Assembly (NCBI GenBank): GCA_024235215.1
Contig: JACKMU010000005.1
Span: forward strand, 1-64,000
From: Chromatiaceae bacterium
GTDB taxonomy: Bacteria; Pseudomonadota; Gammaproteobacteria; Chromatiales; Chromatiaceae
DNA length: 64,000 nt
Reading direction: 5' to 3'
The notes under the pieces are model-generated. The model did no database searches and was not told the origin of the DNA. It was given only the letters and a program-made list of their open reading frames with translations. A program made the translations under genes and the position numbers. Positions 37,101 through 42,312 of this stretch are shown here, piece by piece (position 1 is the first letter of the stretch; every line of letters starts with the position of its first letter).

Positions 37101-39212
37101 GTTCAGATCGAACAACACATCGGTGGCGAAGAAGACCTTCACACCGGCCTGGAACTTGGCCACCTTCACATCCGGACCCACGGTCGGTCCTGCCGACACC
37201 TTCGCAGTAAGAGTCAACTCGGGATTGTCGGTATGCTTCTTGTCAGTCGGATCGACGTCGCCATCCTGCAGATCGGCGGGGGCGTCCTCGCCGAAATGGT
37301 CGTCCAGATAGAAACCGTCGGCGAGACGGTGAATATTGTCGTCGACACTCTGTGCCAACGCCTCATCACTGGAAAAGTCGAGGCTTTGCGTCAGCGCATT
37401 GGCACCAAACAGATCGTAACCGGCGTCGAAGTCGAGTTTTGCCGATCCGTCCAACCGCAAATCTGCATTCAATAGCGGTGGTGCAATCGGAATCAGGACC
37501 TGAAAACGCCCGACAAAGGAGAAATCGATACCGAAAGTGACCAGCTCCGGCGTGGTGTCACCAAGCAGCATGTTGAGGATATCGGTGGGATCCTGCAGGA
37601 ACGGGAATGCCAGATGACCATCCACGGTGGCGAAGAAAGCCTTCTTCTTGGTGTACTTGGTAACCTCCTCCTTGACGTTGGTTTTGGGATTGACCACCTC
37701 TTTGGTCACCTTGTTCTCAGATTTGGAGGCGGTGTATTTCAAACTCATGCCACCCAGTTCGGTCTTTTCCGGCAGCCCTTCCGCGACCGGTCCCAGCTCA
37801 TAAAAGAGGTTGAGAAACTCAAGCACGGTTTGGGTGCCGACCAGTGCCGCAAGTGTCTTCTGCTTCTGCGCGTTGGTCAGATCCGGATCGAAGGGCACAT
37901 AGGCGATCAACGCATCCATGAAGGTCACTTTTTCCATACCGACCAGCTCACCCAGATCACTGATGACCGGGATCGGATTGGTCAGAAAATCGACCACCGG
38001 GTGAATCGGCTCCAGCTTATCCTGCAGATCGGCAACCAGTGGATCGACGAATTCGGAGAAGAAAGTGCCGAGATCGAGCCTGACACTCTGATAGTCGATA
38101 TCTGCCGGATTGCCGAACTGCGCGTCCTGCGTGTTGGCATTGACGAAGGATTGCGCGATATGGACATCACTCTCGACCGCCAGATTGAACTGCCGCTGTG
38201 ATTGAGCGACATCGGCGAAATCGGGAACCATCGCCGCATCGATGTCCAGATTGATGTCGGCCTGACCGTTGACGATGGCATCGACCTCCAGGTCGGGCAC
38301 CTCGCTCCGTGTCATGCGCTGGTCAGCGCCACCTCCGCTGATGTCGATGGCGAAGCTGCCGGTGAACTGACTGCTCTGTGCTGCCTGTCCGGCGGCGGCG
38401 TCTCCCGCATCCTGCTGAATCAGTGCGCCAAACACCCCGGTGATCCCCTTGGCTGCCAGTTGGCCGTTGTCACCGCCATCGAGCAGTGCCGACACATTGC
38501 TCAGCAACAGTTCGTCGCTGAATGCGGTATCGACAAAGAAGAGCGATGCCGAGTTGGTCAGATCCTCGAAGACACCGAAAGTGAGATCGAAGCTCCAGTC
38601 GAAGCTGAGCAGGACTTCGTCCACGATACCCAGCCGTGGGTCGATAGGTGCGTCGTCGCCAAGCGCCAGGTCGAGGTCAATGCGCTCGGACTCGCTACCG
38701 GCAAGGGTCAGCGAGAAACGGTACTCGCTGTGGTCGGGGTTGGTGGTATCCAGGATCTGACCGCCGAGGATCAGGCTGCCGAGCGACGCGGAAAGGCCGC
38801 TTTTCACATCTTCAGCAGTCGCACTGGTACCGTTCGCCGGTACCACGGTGAAACTCTGCAGCGCGATCGAAATGCGCTCGGCGACACGGCCGGACTGTTT
38901 TTCGCTCAGTTGCGTGCCGATCAAAGGGATCGGTGCCGAGAATACCGCACTGTCGAGCTGCCGCTGAACCTCATCGAAATAGTCGTTGAGACCACCGTCA
39001 TCGAGCACCCCGAGATCGGCCGACAGCAGCAGACGCGGCTCCAGTGGCTCAAACAGCACCTTGCGGCGAAAGCTGTGTGAAGTCGTGGAGCGCGGTTGAT
39101 TTCCGATCGACCCACTGCCGAGGGGATGTTTTGCTGTTACGCCAGAGTCAGCAGTAGAACCCGATGCGCCGCAATAAGGTGCTGCGAATGGAAACCGGAA
39201 CGGAAATGCCAT
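25104..39212 (-). CDS. Giant LEPR-XLL surface protein with RTX, PA14, propeller, PKD-like and dockerin-like parts
   Basis: 4702 residues from the ATG at 39212, chosen because GAGGAGAGGG precedes it. The N-terminus has no ordinary signal peptide; it carries the LEPR-XLL motif (LFEPLEPRLLLSADLG, about 39005-39064). In order of translation there follow: unique beta-rich sequence; an RTX nonapeptide block (about 36120-36440, GGxGDDxL units); a long series of DLGGGxDxV-like repeats (about 33700-35950); a glycine-rich stretch (about 31640-32650); a PA14-like domain (about 31195-31560, DDGSQLWIDGSLVVDNWG); a YVTN-type propeller (about 29500-30480); a set of PKD-like repeats with seven WGDG motifs (about 25900-28560); a dockerin-like EF-hand pair (26048-26220); and a second RTX block (25220-25530). 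The C-terminus ends ERDAVWLLFD. RTX and EF-hand parts imply calcium binding outside the cell. It is probably an adhesin or matrix protein exported by the genes downstream. Confidence 0.9.
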   Translation of the reverse strand: MAFPFRFPFAAPYCGASGSTADSGVTAKHPLGSGSIGNQPRSTTSHSFRRKVLFEPLEPRLLLSADLGVLDDGGLNDYFDEVQRQLDSAVFSAPIPLIGTQLSEKQSGRVAERISIALQSFTVVPANGTSATAEDVKSGLSASLGSLILGGQILDTTNPDHSEYRFSLTLAGSESERIDLDLALGDDAPIDPRLGIVDEVLLSFDWSFDLTFGVFEDLTNSASLFFVDTAFSDELLLSNVSALLDGGDNGQLAAKGITGVFGALIQQDAGDAAAGQAAQSSQFTGSFAIDISGGGADQRMTRSEVPDLEVDAIVNGQADINLDIDAAMVPDFADVAQSQRQFNLAVESDVHIAQSFVNANTQDAQFGNPADIDYQSVRLDLGTFFSEFVDPLVADLQDKLEPIHPVVDFLTNPIPVISDLGELVGMEKVTFMDALIAYVPFDPDLTNAQKQKTLAALVGTQTVLEFLNLFYELGPVAEGLPEKTELGGMSLKYTASKSENKVTKEVVNPKTNVKEEVTKYTKKKAFFATVDGHLAFPFLQDPTDILNMLLGDTTPELVTFGIDFSFVGRFQVLIPIAPPLLNADLRLDGSAKLDFDAGYDLFGANALTQSLDFSSDEALAQSVDDNIHRLADGFYLDDHFGEDAPADLQDGDVDPTDKKHTDNPELTLTAKVSAGPTVGPDVKVAKFQAGVKVFFATDVLFDLNDLPNPQNDAQADYVNDLRLGLPTEVPTGDYTYDGRVRLGELELITHADPFGIFNASGALRAGFEAFVLATLKFGPWEVVLIDKTWTLLNEVIFDFDIFQLDDAAVLAGVILNPPTIGAVDGNGNLTLFMGDGPGGSADQRKNTGPGRQGVDNEINEGFHITSLGLTDPDDPNAGETLLVKFLVMEGNERVERVQQRFDGVKRISAFGGSGSDSIIVDSEVLADVDFSGGTGNDVLSYAGSGVAMLRGNEGEDRLFGGSNDDLLEGGDGDDELNGGEGDDTLRGGADDDRINGGLGDDIAIGGSGSDIYDWAAGQGNDTIIEDAGLSDTDKVTVGGSYTITQGSYQAGSVGTVEAGDIVSLTRVLDAGAQKVLLETGNGVDPVAGLLLDNIENISITAGGGSDLITVGDLTGTDVELLAIDLSAAHDNGAVSENDRVIFTGSSAADRLTVEGVFANFDQTDLGVDPEGGATSVVSEEVVQLHDHTPGRDSRAFIINSSPDKDSLDVLGLAGDDILEVSAGIENIDVSDLIQVSLFGGEDNDTLISVFDNVTLVGGSGSDNLLIQGDGKSVDGVASLELFATDLLVSRSETGFGQVEDRLSFSEIESLQLQLDESGDANQLRVVSTISGSVAILASSIDDNIALETLAGPTRVELNDGNNIVTVGKDGSVAGIAADLDVIGGLGEDHLIFDSHAEVADHLAQIGVFALVGLAAPGALRYSNEVEKVELRLGLGADRAEIADLTRRVIVDLGGGQDSVAATLFGKPVGLPGGPGVTTFNTELVDFRNESNVASSDWLLTANQLRAGNPGVFDPLVAGFYDQRVVETSGANRVNLTLGDGPGSDSLLVWDLLTETHVDLRGGDDNVTVGDSRGGAERALVDIEAALALNGAAGTNTLIVDDRANTLSGIPGFIDADSISGFAMGAGARIGYSNFTSLTLQFADTEERITLRDTAIDTTITTDATPTGGDDQLVVENATAGATIDLGGGSDQATILAGQGLFIDAANGNGSDTIVFDISDLTTPTAGAELGQQGSNGLLTNLGPIGDVEFADFEQVQFELGANSDLVTIDQAIAGMALTVDGNGGDDEVTIRQIGGATQITGDSGFDRVIVAIEGAPDAPRYANLISDLQIDVESLVVDNRSNTDPVDWAVRSGVLSGNGADLLFTDGPDEIFIRAGSSNDSLDFEELARPVDATIDADRVVLELGDVVLESAGVGTFANFTNVVDFDDLDPLGLNNVSEYVEDGFRLSSTGTILRNDLLSAAAEAADPADTFTLTEENGNGFALYSISLASLDAGTHSITLTGTTLNGDTVTTSPAIEVEGGTGFVQIDLPDTFTALRSVSWLAGDPATGGNLLVDNIIAVSLLPTGTAAPVPGTVPLYRIAANTSFNTSTARLASGYIFVDQDRDNVFDNGIDAYITSATTNAAAAALGVFGDFIGSGITQFRIAGDLLISDGIRVTATGSNGLSLFGGNNIFIGANVDFDLSANDRTAGAGGGTGGIGGEDGSGGTGGTDGGNGSAGGSENGDGASGGSSGTGTGAGGEGGGAGESGNGSDGLSGSGTNAGGGGGGGGGEAGSGFEGSSSGGGGGDGGAGSSGDEGGPGGSGLTGINSTGAGTGGAGGIEGNGASGGEGGEEGSDDSGDGTAGDRGSDAGGGDAGLAGTAGSNTGTGSTISGGSGGGGGGAGGGGGRGGGGGGGGGGGGAYSFAGSVFGGDGGGGGGFGGSGGEGGYGGDGGGGGGAFEVLAAGRITVGANAELAARGGNGGAPNGGAAGNLGDEGDGRRDGGDNGGEGGAGGDGGTGGAGGYGAAGGGGAGGTVKLAGSVVEAGGATVDTSGGVGADDPLVKITGSGLTARYWNSLDTSGASTVVTNVPHIYEGNSSGNFLNRTVSDNFYVRYDGTIRVDSTQTVRFFLGSDDGSQLWIDGSLVVDNWGDHGFQTKDSTRTLSAGNHSITVFYYERTGYGGISLTYAIGGGAQQLLSVAPEGADGRVIFQSNVGGGTPTSAGAQSYSISATAGPKESNPFILGTVSTPLIADLAGGAEAYGLLNGTVSLNDIEALIPGLVDPLENPDPDVLAAVVRLDVGPAGYAVDYTHHDMLLFINLSDVVLDNPMLGVVNSASSAYAATLQTGGYTTDSLFGGSGDPMLLDGLAPGAIWATLIPDTDPGGVNTSDRINASVAGNVKGIDADLLRDGEVAFITAPRPVVSNAAELAGLQAVAVSPDGGELYAINTAEQALVVANAGDLGQRQFFKDGIDGVDGLAGASAVVVSPDGRNVYVSGGDDRRIAIFDRDIATGDLTFAGTNGTAFNFDLYDTMAISADGGTLVVAGDGGGVVFNRAANGSLSLSSGFASGLNFDDLAVSADGASVYAVDALNDRLTVSERARFGSAIFQQSIDLNALGINQASAVALSQDESFLYVTGEEGRLAIFTRTAGSGALSLLQTLVEGEDGIRGLAGANDVVGSSDNAFVYVTGGSGRSLAVFERNASSGELQFAQVLRGRVGLEAPAGLTTAADGKVYVATESGLGLTNGGISAFSRALITGDSVPLVVKHEAVEILGLEFGSADDAISQINAASVNRLTIDAGDGFNTVDLLNIGAETQVTTGIGEDRVTARSVTSGSATLTIATGDGRDNVNIRELAAGNLVTLDLGDDDDEVQIAGEKLPVSAAITLDGGEGDNDTLLFSVGSFAIETDHPNNLINLPDGTIKANSPLLGTVSYQSIEAIPGFDPSEADVNGPYSIAEGADLLLSAIATAATNTTIVSTRWDLNGDGVFGDAVGLNPNLSWAALTALGIDDDGDYEITLEVIDSAGNLAADTGLLSISNTPPAITTSGAATGIVGVPYQLDFAATDPGDDRVTRWEVDWGDGSAREIYASDATSASHTYQTTGSFTPVVVATDEDGSGSFASDPAITDYTAAGPTVTVQPPIPVISRVGSTVSLQIKEGEGVTLRANVAGTPTSFTWDLDGDGAFGDEASFGTVNGADIMLLAAELSALGIDDGDADYPIAVQVSYGSGAGGPGVDSAVGSADLSLINSAPTARLVNSTLNPGLPIVEGESATVSFIDQRDPSAADQAAGFTYAYDFDNDGTFEITGSSEATVSVPLGLLNDAGTRTVRAVISDKDGGSFEAFTGIRVLEVAPTLNISGADTATEGDLYTLDLSATDPGNDTITKWKVNWGDGSSEVVNAATATLTHLFADNGALTISITAQDEDGIYVATKAVNVANAAPTLTLSGPATIDEGGGYLLTLAATDPGSDTISNWHIDWGDGTSVNVPGSAKSASHQYADDSAGGQYQIVATATDEDGSYVASLAVTVENVAPTSELAGIGTSPALLAGPAATPEGPVAVNEGANFVLEILPPTDPGSDTVFEYTIDWGDGTAVQTVAAPAADANGFIPTLNVNHIYADGDAQHTITLLLTDEDGSFLNASTLAVEVRNVPPALQISGNASVNEGELYTLTLAPPSDPGADQIQQFVVDWGDGEVESYTAPGAVTHIYRNVSGSEEFTIAVDLVDADDGTFEDVATQVVRVNEVPPTLLVQGDASTLEGTPYALHLGDLIDPGSNSGIIPVDRYIVDWGDGSVQTFTSSGVVEHTFSDGQFNYQVTVDVEVGAQTLLNAAQLNVQILNAAPELGALSIGAAPLPDLNGDNVINLYDLSIVASSFGGDPASNPLIAASDLNGDGVVDYTDLYALMGYYGQTVAPSAGSGSGESEVGAIAAGGTAMIQGSFTDLGTTDTHQVMIDWGDGTTTVAALTQGSGQGSFFGRHTYSEAGVYQVNVTVADSDADVDAAETVAFVTGVAVHDGVLHIVGTSEADTVTVTRNLSDPTRERIDVSASFLGAAIQTIDLTGVTGAVVFAGDGNDSVSIADDVLLPFMIFGGRGEDSLKGGGGDDLLIGGEDNDQIGGGNGNDLLIGSGDDDQLDGGNGNDVALFDGNSSSYSVTPGGGVTTVSAVDPALDGSDNLVDIEELLFDDSGDSVTPTTNPWAEEVIARLKGPAEEIRERDAVWLLFD
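31640..32650 (-). repeat. Glycine-rich low-complexity segment of the giant protein
   Basis: About 335 codons in which glycine is the majority residue, with Ala, Ser, Asp, Glu and Thr filling in. On the plus strand it is a run of GCC/ACC/TCC trinucleotides. It follows a segment with SGITQFRIAGDLLISDG-type beta-helix sequence. It produces long spurious frames on the other strand. Confidence 0.85.
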
Positions 39213-39347
39213 AGCCCTCTCCTCAATCCGGATCGTGCCGGATATACCCAAAGTCTCTGGTCCTGCACGCGTCGAGCGGTGACAAACTACGCTCGGTGGA
39301 TCATCCGACTCGCCAGGTTCTATGTTGCTGTCATAAACACTTCAGTT

Positions 39348-39385
39348 CTGCCCGACAGCTGATCTCTCATGTTCGGCTCGGGCAG
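39348..39385 (-). terminator. Possible hairpin after the cohesin-like gene
   Basis: CTGCCCGA (39348-39355) and TCGGGCAG (39378-39385) form a perfect 8-bp stem with a 22-nt loop, 16 bp after the cohesin-like stop. There is no T-run after it on the minus strand, so it may be a weak terminator or a processing/attenuation site between the anchor gene and the giant-protein gene. Confidence 0.3.
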
Positions 39386-39400
39386 GAGTACGGGTGTTGT

Positions 39401-40045
39401 CTAACCGAGCGCCTTTTGTGTGGATCGCGAACGGCTTGCTGCCTTAAGTGATGGAGAACGCCTGCCGGCCAGAAGACCCAGCAGACCGACGGAGAAAAGT
39501 GCGATGCTTTCCGGTTCGGACACACTGCCGGTGGGGGTGGAGATGGTCAGCGTCGCATTATTGAGCGAAGCGATGGAAACTGGGGAGCCAAATGGTGCGG
39601 TAAGCGCTGAACCGGTCAACGACAAGGTGGTCACTCCTGCCGCGACCGCATCAAATCCCAACATTGCCAAAACGCCGCTTCCCGATGCACCGAGGGGCAG
39701 TAAGGTAACTTCGTCGAACTCCACTTTGGATGTACCCAGCACATTCAATCCAACAAATGTCGGTGCCAGCAAAAACCCCCCGTCGCTGACACTGGTAGCG
39801 GAGAGTAGCGCCGGATCGAAACCAAGATCGAGTGCAAAGCCGTTCACGTTGAGCGCATCGGCAATCAGAATAGCAACATTGAAACTGTCACCGGGTGCCA
39901 CTGTCAGGGTCGACTGTACCCCGGCCGTGGCCGGATCGAGGTCCACCGTAAGGGATACCGCACCAGCGCGCAGTGGGTTGCATGTCAGGGTGGCAAACAA
40001 GAGAGTTGCGCCAAAAAGGGGCGCCAGATTCGCGGATTTTTTCAC
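39401..40045 (-). CDS. Cohesin-like domain protein with PEP-CTERM anchor
   Basis: 214 residues from a GTG at 40045 (KKSANLAPLFG), chosen because GAGGAG lies 7 bases upstream and it opens a proper signal peptide ending near LRAGA. The middle is a cohesin-like beta-sandwich: SLTVDLDPATAG, VAPGDSFNVAILIADALNV, NGFALDLGFDPALLSA. The C-terminus is a PEP-CTERM sorting signal: SEPESIALF, a hydrophobic stretch and GRRSPSLKAASRSR. PEP-CTERM proteins are processed by an exosortase and kept in the envelope or matrix. It lies 188 bp upstream of the dockerin-bearing giant protein and on the same strand, so it is a candidate receptor for it. Confidence 0.8.
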   Translation of the reverse strand: MKKSANLAPLFGATLLFATLTCNPLRAGAVSLTVDLDPATAGVQSTLTVAPGDSFNVAILIADALNVNGFALDLGFDPALLSATSVSDGGFLLAPTFVGLNVLGTSKVEFDEVTLLPLGASGSGVLAMLGFDAVAAGVTTLSLTGSALTAPFGSPVSIASLNNATLTISTPTGSVSEPESIALFSVGLLGLLAGRRSPSLKAASRSRSTQKALG

Positions 40046-40367
40046 GTCAGTCTCCTCGACCAAATCGTTATTATTTTTAAAAACGCTATTAATTCTTGTA
40101 GTTAGTCAAATACTTTGATGCTCGAACTATAACACAAATTTCCTAGTCAACAAGTGGGTTATTTACCCAGACAGATTATGGTTTATCAGCAGCCTGCTGT
40201 TGTGGAAAAAGAGATCGTGGTCAGATGATGGCCGGAAGCGATGACGTTGGTTTTATCGATTGTGCTCAAGTAGGGGCGACGACTGGACGGTCGCCCCTAC
40301 AGAATTCCCACAGGCGCAGGGGTCAGGAAACCATAGGGCTATGACTGTTTCTACTGCAGAAGTTGAC
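40046..40367. other. Intergenic region, AT-rich part plus a GC-rich palindrome
   Basis: The part next to the cohesin-like gene (40060-40140) is AT-rich and probably holds its promoter, though no clean -35/-10 pair was picked. The part nearer to phosphoribulokinase holds the palindrome at 40270-40300. No gene was seen. Confidence 0.5.
40270..40300. repeat. GC-rich palindrome, REP-like
   Basis: GTAGGGGCGAC (40270-40280) and GTCGCCCCTAC (40290-40300) form a perfect 11-bp stem with a 9-nt loop. Palindromes of this GTAGGGGCGAC type are common between genes in many bacteria. It is 68 bp beyond the end of prk and has no T-run, so a classic terminator is unlikely. Confidence 0.6.
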
Positions 40368-41246
40368 TCAGCGGCGTGTGTGTTTGATGACCCCCAAAGT
40401 GTTCAGCATATCCAGCATGATCATTTCCATCGCCATGCCCATCTTGCCGCCCGGCACCACCACCGTGTTTTGACGTGACATCCAGGAGCCGCTCAACCGC
40501 TCCAGGTAGTACCCAAAATCGATTTCCCAGTGCTGCGGACGGGCGAAGCGGATCACCACCAGACTTTCGTCGGGGGTCGGAATGTCCCGGGCCATGAAGG
40601 GGTGGGAGGTATCCACCACGGGTATCCTCTGAAAATTGACATCGGTGCGGGCGAATTGCGGAGTGATGTAATTGACATAATCGTGCATGCGCCGGAGGAT
40701 GGTATCCGTAACCGCTTCCACTTCGTGTCCCCGCTCGGCAATGTCACGGTGAATCTTCTGGATCCACTCCAGGTTGACACTCGGAGTCACTCCGACCTTG
40801 AGGTCGGCGTATTGAGGCAGGTTCACCTCCTTGGTCTCGATACAGCCGTGCAGCCCCTCATAGAAGAGCAGATCCGAACCACCGGGAAGATCCTCCCACT
40901 CGGTGAAATTGCCAGGTTCCACACCGTGCTGCTGCGCCTCGTCTGCATTGTGCACGTAGTAGCGCCGGCGACACATCCCCGTCGTTGTGTAGTCCCTGAA
41001 ACAACGCTCCAGCTCTTCGAACAGATTGGCCTCGGGTCCAAAATGGCTGAAAGCCCTACCGTCCTTGTCCGCCCGTTTGGCCTGTTTGCGCATCTCGGTA
41101 CGGTTGTATTTGTGGTAGCTGTCCCCTTCGATGACGACTGGCTTGAGACCTTCCCGTTGGAATATATGCTGAAACGCCTGTTTCACAGTGGATGTACCGG
41201 CTCCTGAAGATCCGGTCACCACGATCAGTGGGTGTTTCTTTGACAT
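40368..41246 (-). CDS. prk: Phosphoribulokinase
   Basis: 292 residues, the usual size of bacterial class I enzymes. It phosphorylates ribulose 5-phosphate to ribulose 1,5-bisphosphate in the Calvin cycle, in the cytoplasm. The P-loop is TGSSGAGTSTVK (about 11-22); the Walker B-like and substrate residues are in EGDSYHKYNRTEMRK and LLFYEGLHG. Start ATG at 41246 with GGGAGG 6 bases upstream. No RuBisCO or other cbb genes are next to it, as is often so in gammaproteobacterial sulfur oxidisers. With the sulfur globule protein it supports an autotrophic sulfur-oxidising host. Confidence 0.95.
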   Translation of the reverse strand: MSKKHPLIVVTGSSGAGTSTVKQAFQHIFQREGLKPVVIEGDSYHKYNRTEMRKQAKRADKDGRAFSHFGPEANLFEELERCFRDYTTTGMCRRRYYVHNADEAQQHGVEPGNFTEWEDLPGGSDLLFYEGLHGCIETKEVNLPQYADLKVGVTPSVNLEWIQKIHRDIAERGHEVEAVTDTILRRMHDYVNYITPQFARTDVNFQRIPVVDTSHPFMARDIPTPDESLVVIRFARPQHWEIDFGYYLERLSGSWMSRQNTVVVPGGKMGMAMEMIMLDMLNTLGVIKHTRR

Positions 41247-41368
41247 TGGCTGCCTCCCGTTTTCGAATGTTATTTAGGTATAATTCTGGTGTTAGCTGGC
41301 GTAGCTAGCCGCATTGTCGGTTTACCCATAGCAGCCTGTCAAATATTATCTGTCTCTAATATACCGGG

Positions 41369-42253
41369 ATGTCACTCATGCAATCACCAGCACAACGACT
41401 GCGCGAGTTGCTCAATGGCGCGGATTTCCTGACCATGCCCTGCTGCTTCGATGCGCTGTCGGCACGACTGATCGAACAGGCTGGTTTCCCCCTCACCTTC
41501 ATGAGTGGCTTCGCTGTCTCGGCGACGCTCCTGGCAAAGCCGGATACCGGGCTCATCTCCTATGGAGAGATGGTAAGTCACGGACAGGCGATCTGCGCCG
41601 CAGTCTCGATACCGGTGATCGGTGACGGCGATACCGGTAATGGCAATCCGGCCAATGTGCAACGTACCGTTTACGGTTATGCCAGAGCCGGCTTTGCCGG
41701 CATCATGCTGGAAGACCAGGTGTCACCGAAACGCTGTGGGCATACCCACGGTAAAGAGGTGGTGGAGCGGGCTGAGGCACTGCAGCGGATACAGGCCGCA
41801 GTCGATGCGCGGGACCAAGGTGCAGAAATTCTCATCATGGCGCGCACCGATGCGCGCGCCACCCGTGGCATGCGGGAGGCGCTCTGGCGGATGCAGGCTT
41901 TCGCCGACTTGGGTGCGGACATCCTCTTCCTGGAGGCACCACGGGATGCGGATGAGATGCGCACATTCTGCCGGCAGATACCCGGCCCCAAGCTGGCCAA
42001 TATGCTGGAAGAGGGGTTGACGCCGCTGCTACCCCCAGCCGAGCTGGAGTCGATCGGCTACAAGATCGCGGCATATCCGCTTACCCTACTGAACAGCGCT
42101 GTTTTTGCGATGCGTGTGGCGTTGCAAAATCTGCAACAGGGGTGCACGCCGAGGGACCGGGTGAATTTTGCGACAATACGTGAGATCGTCGGCTTTTCCG
42201 AGTACGACGATCTGTTGAGCGGCTACACCAGGCGTTTCCCGTCGTCAGAGTAG
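41369..42253 (+). CDS. Isocitrate lyase/PEP mutase family protein
   Basis: 294 residues with an alpha/beta-barrel layout. The family signature KRCGH (about 114-118, in EDQVSPKRCGHTHGKE) and the metal-binding DGDTGNG (about 84-90) and IMARTDA are present. The superfamily includes 2-methylisocitrate lyase, PEP mutase and oxaloacetate decarboxylase. The sequence lacks the longer parts of true isocitrate lyase, so C-C bond cleavage of a small 2-hydroxy acid or oxaloacetate decarboxylation is likely, but the substrate is not certain. Start at 41369 or at the ATG three codons on; neither has a strong ribosome site. It is divergent from prk. Confidence 0.8.
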   Translation: MSLMQSPAQRLRELLNGADFLTMPCCFDALSARLIEQAGFPLTFMSGFAVSATLLAKPDTGLISYGEMVSHGQAICAAVSIPVIGDGDTGNGNPANVQRTVYGYARAGFAGIMLEDQVSPKRCGHTHGKEVVERAEALQRIQAAVDARDQGAEILIMARTDARATRGMREALWRMQAFADLGADILFLEAPRDADEMRTFCRQIPGPKLANMLEEGLTPLLPPAELESIGYKIAAYPLTLLNSAVFAMRVALQNLQQGCTPRDRVNFATIREIVGFSEYDDLLSGYTRRFPSSE

Positions 42254-42312
42254 TCGGTTGGCCACCGCACCAGGGATCTACTGGGTTGCATCGATACAGA
42301 TAGCTTGCTGTG

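Noticed and set aside
35652..37475. 607-codon plus-strand frame within the giant gene
   Set aside because: Antisense shadow of RTX and DLGGG repeats. No start context, no domain, and the minus-strand frame is continuous and domain-rich.
25104..39212. Ordinary type I secreted RTX adhesin
   Set aside because: RTX repeats fit, but the neighbouring genes lack an ABC transporter and the N-terminus has LEPR-XLL; the operon points to another route.
40270..40300. Rho-independent terminator of prk
   Set aside because: The stem is strong but no T-run follows on the minus strand and it is 68 bp beyond the stop.
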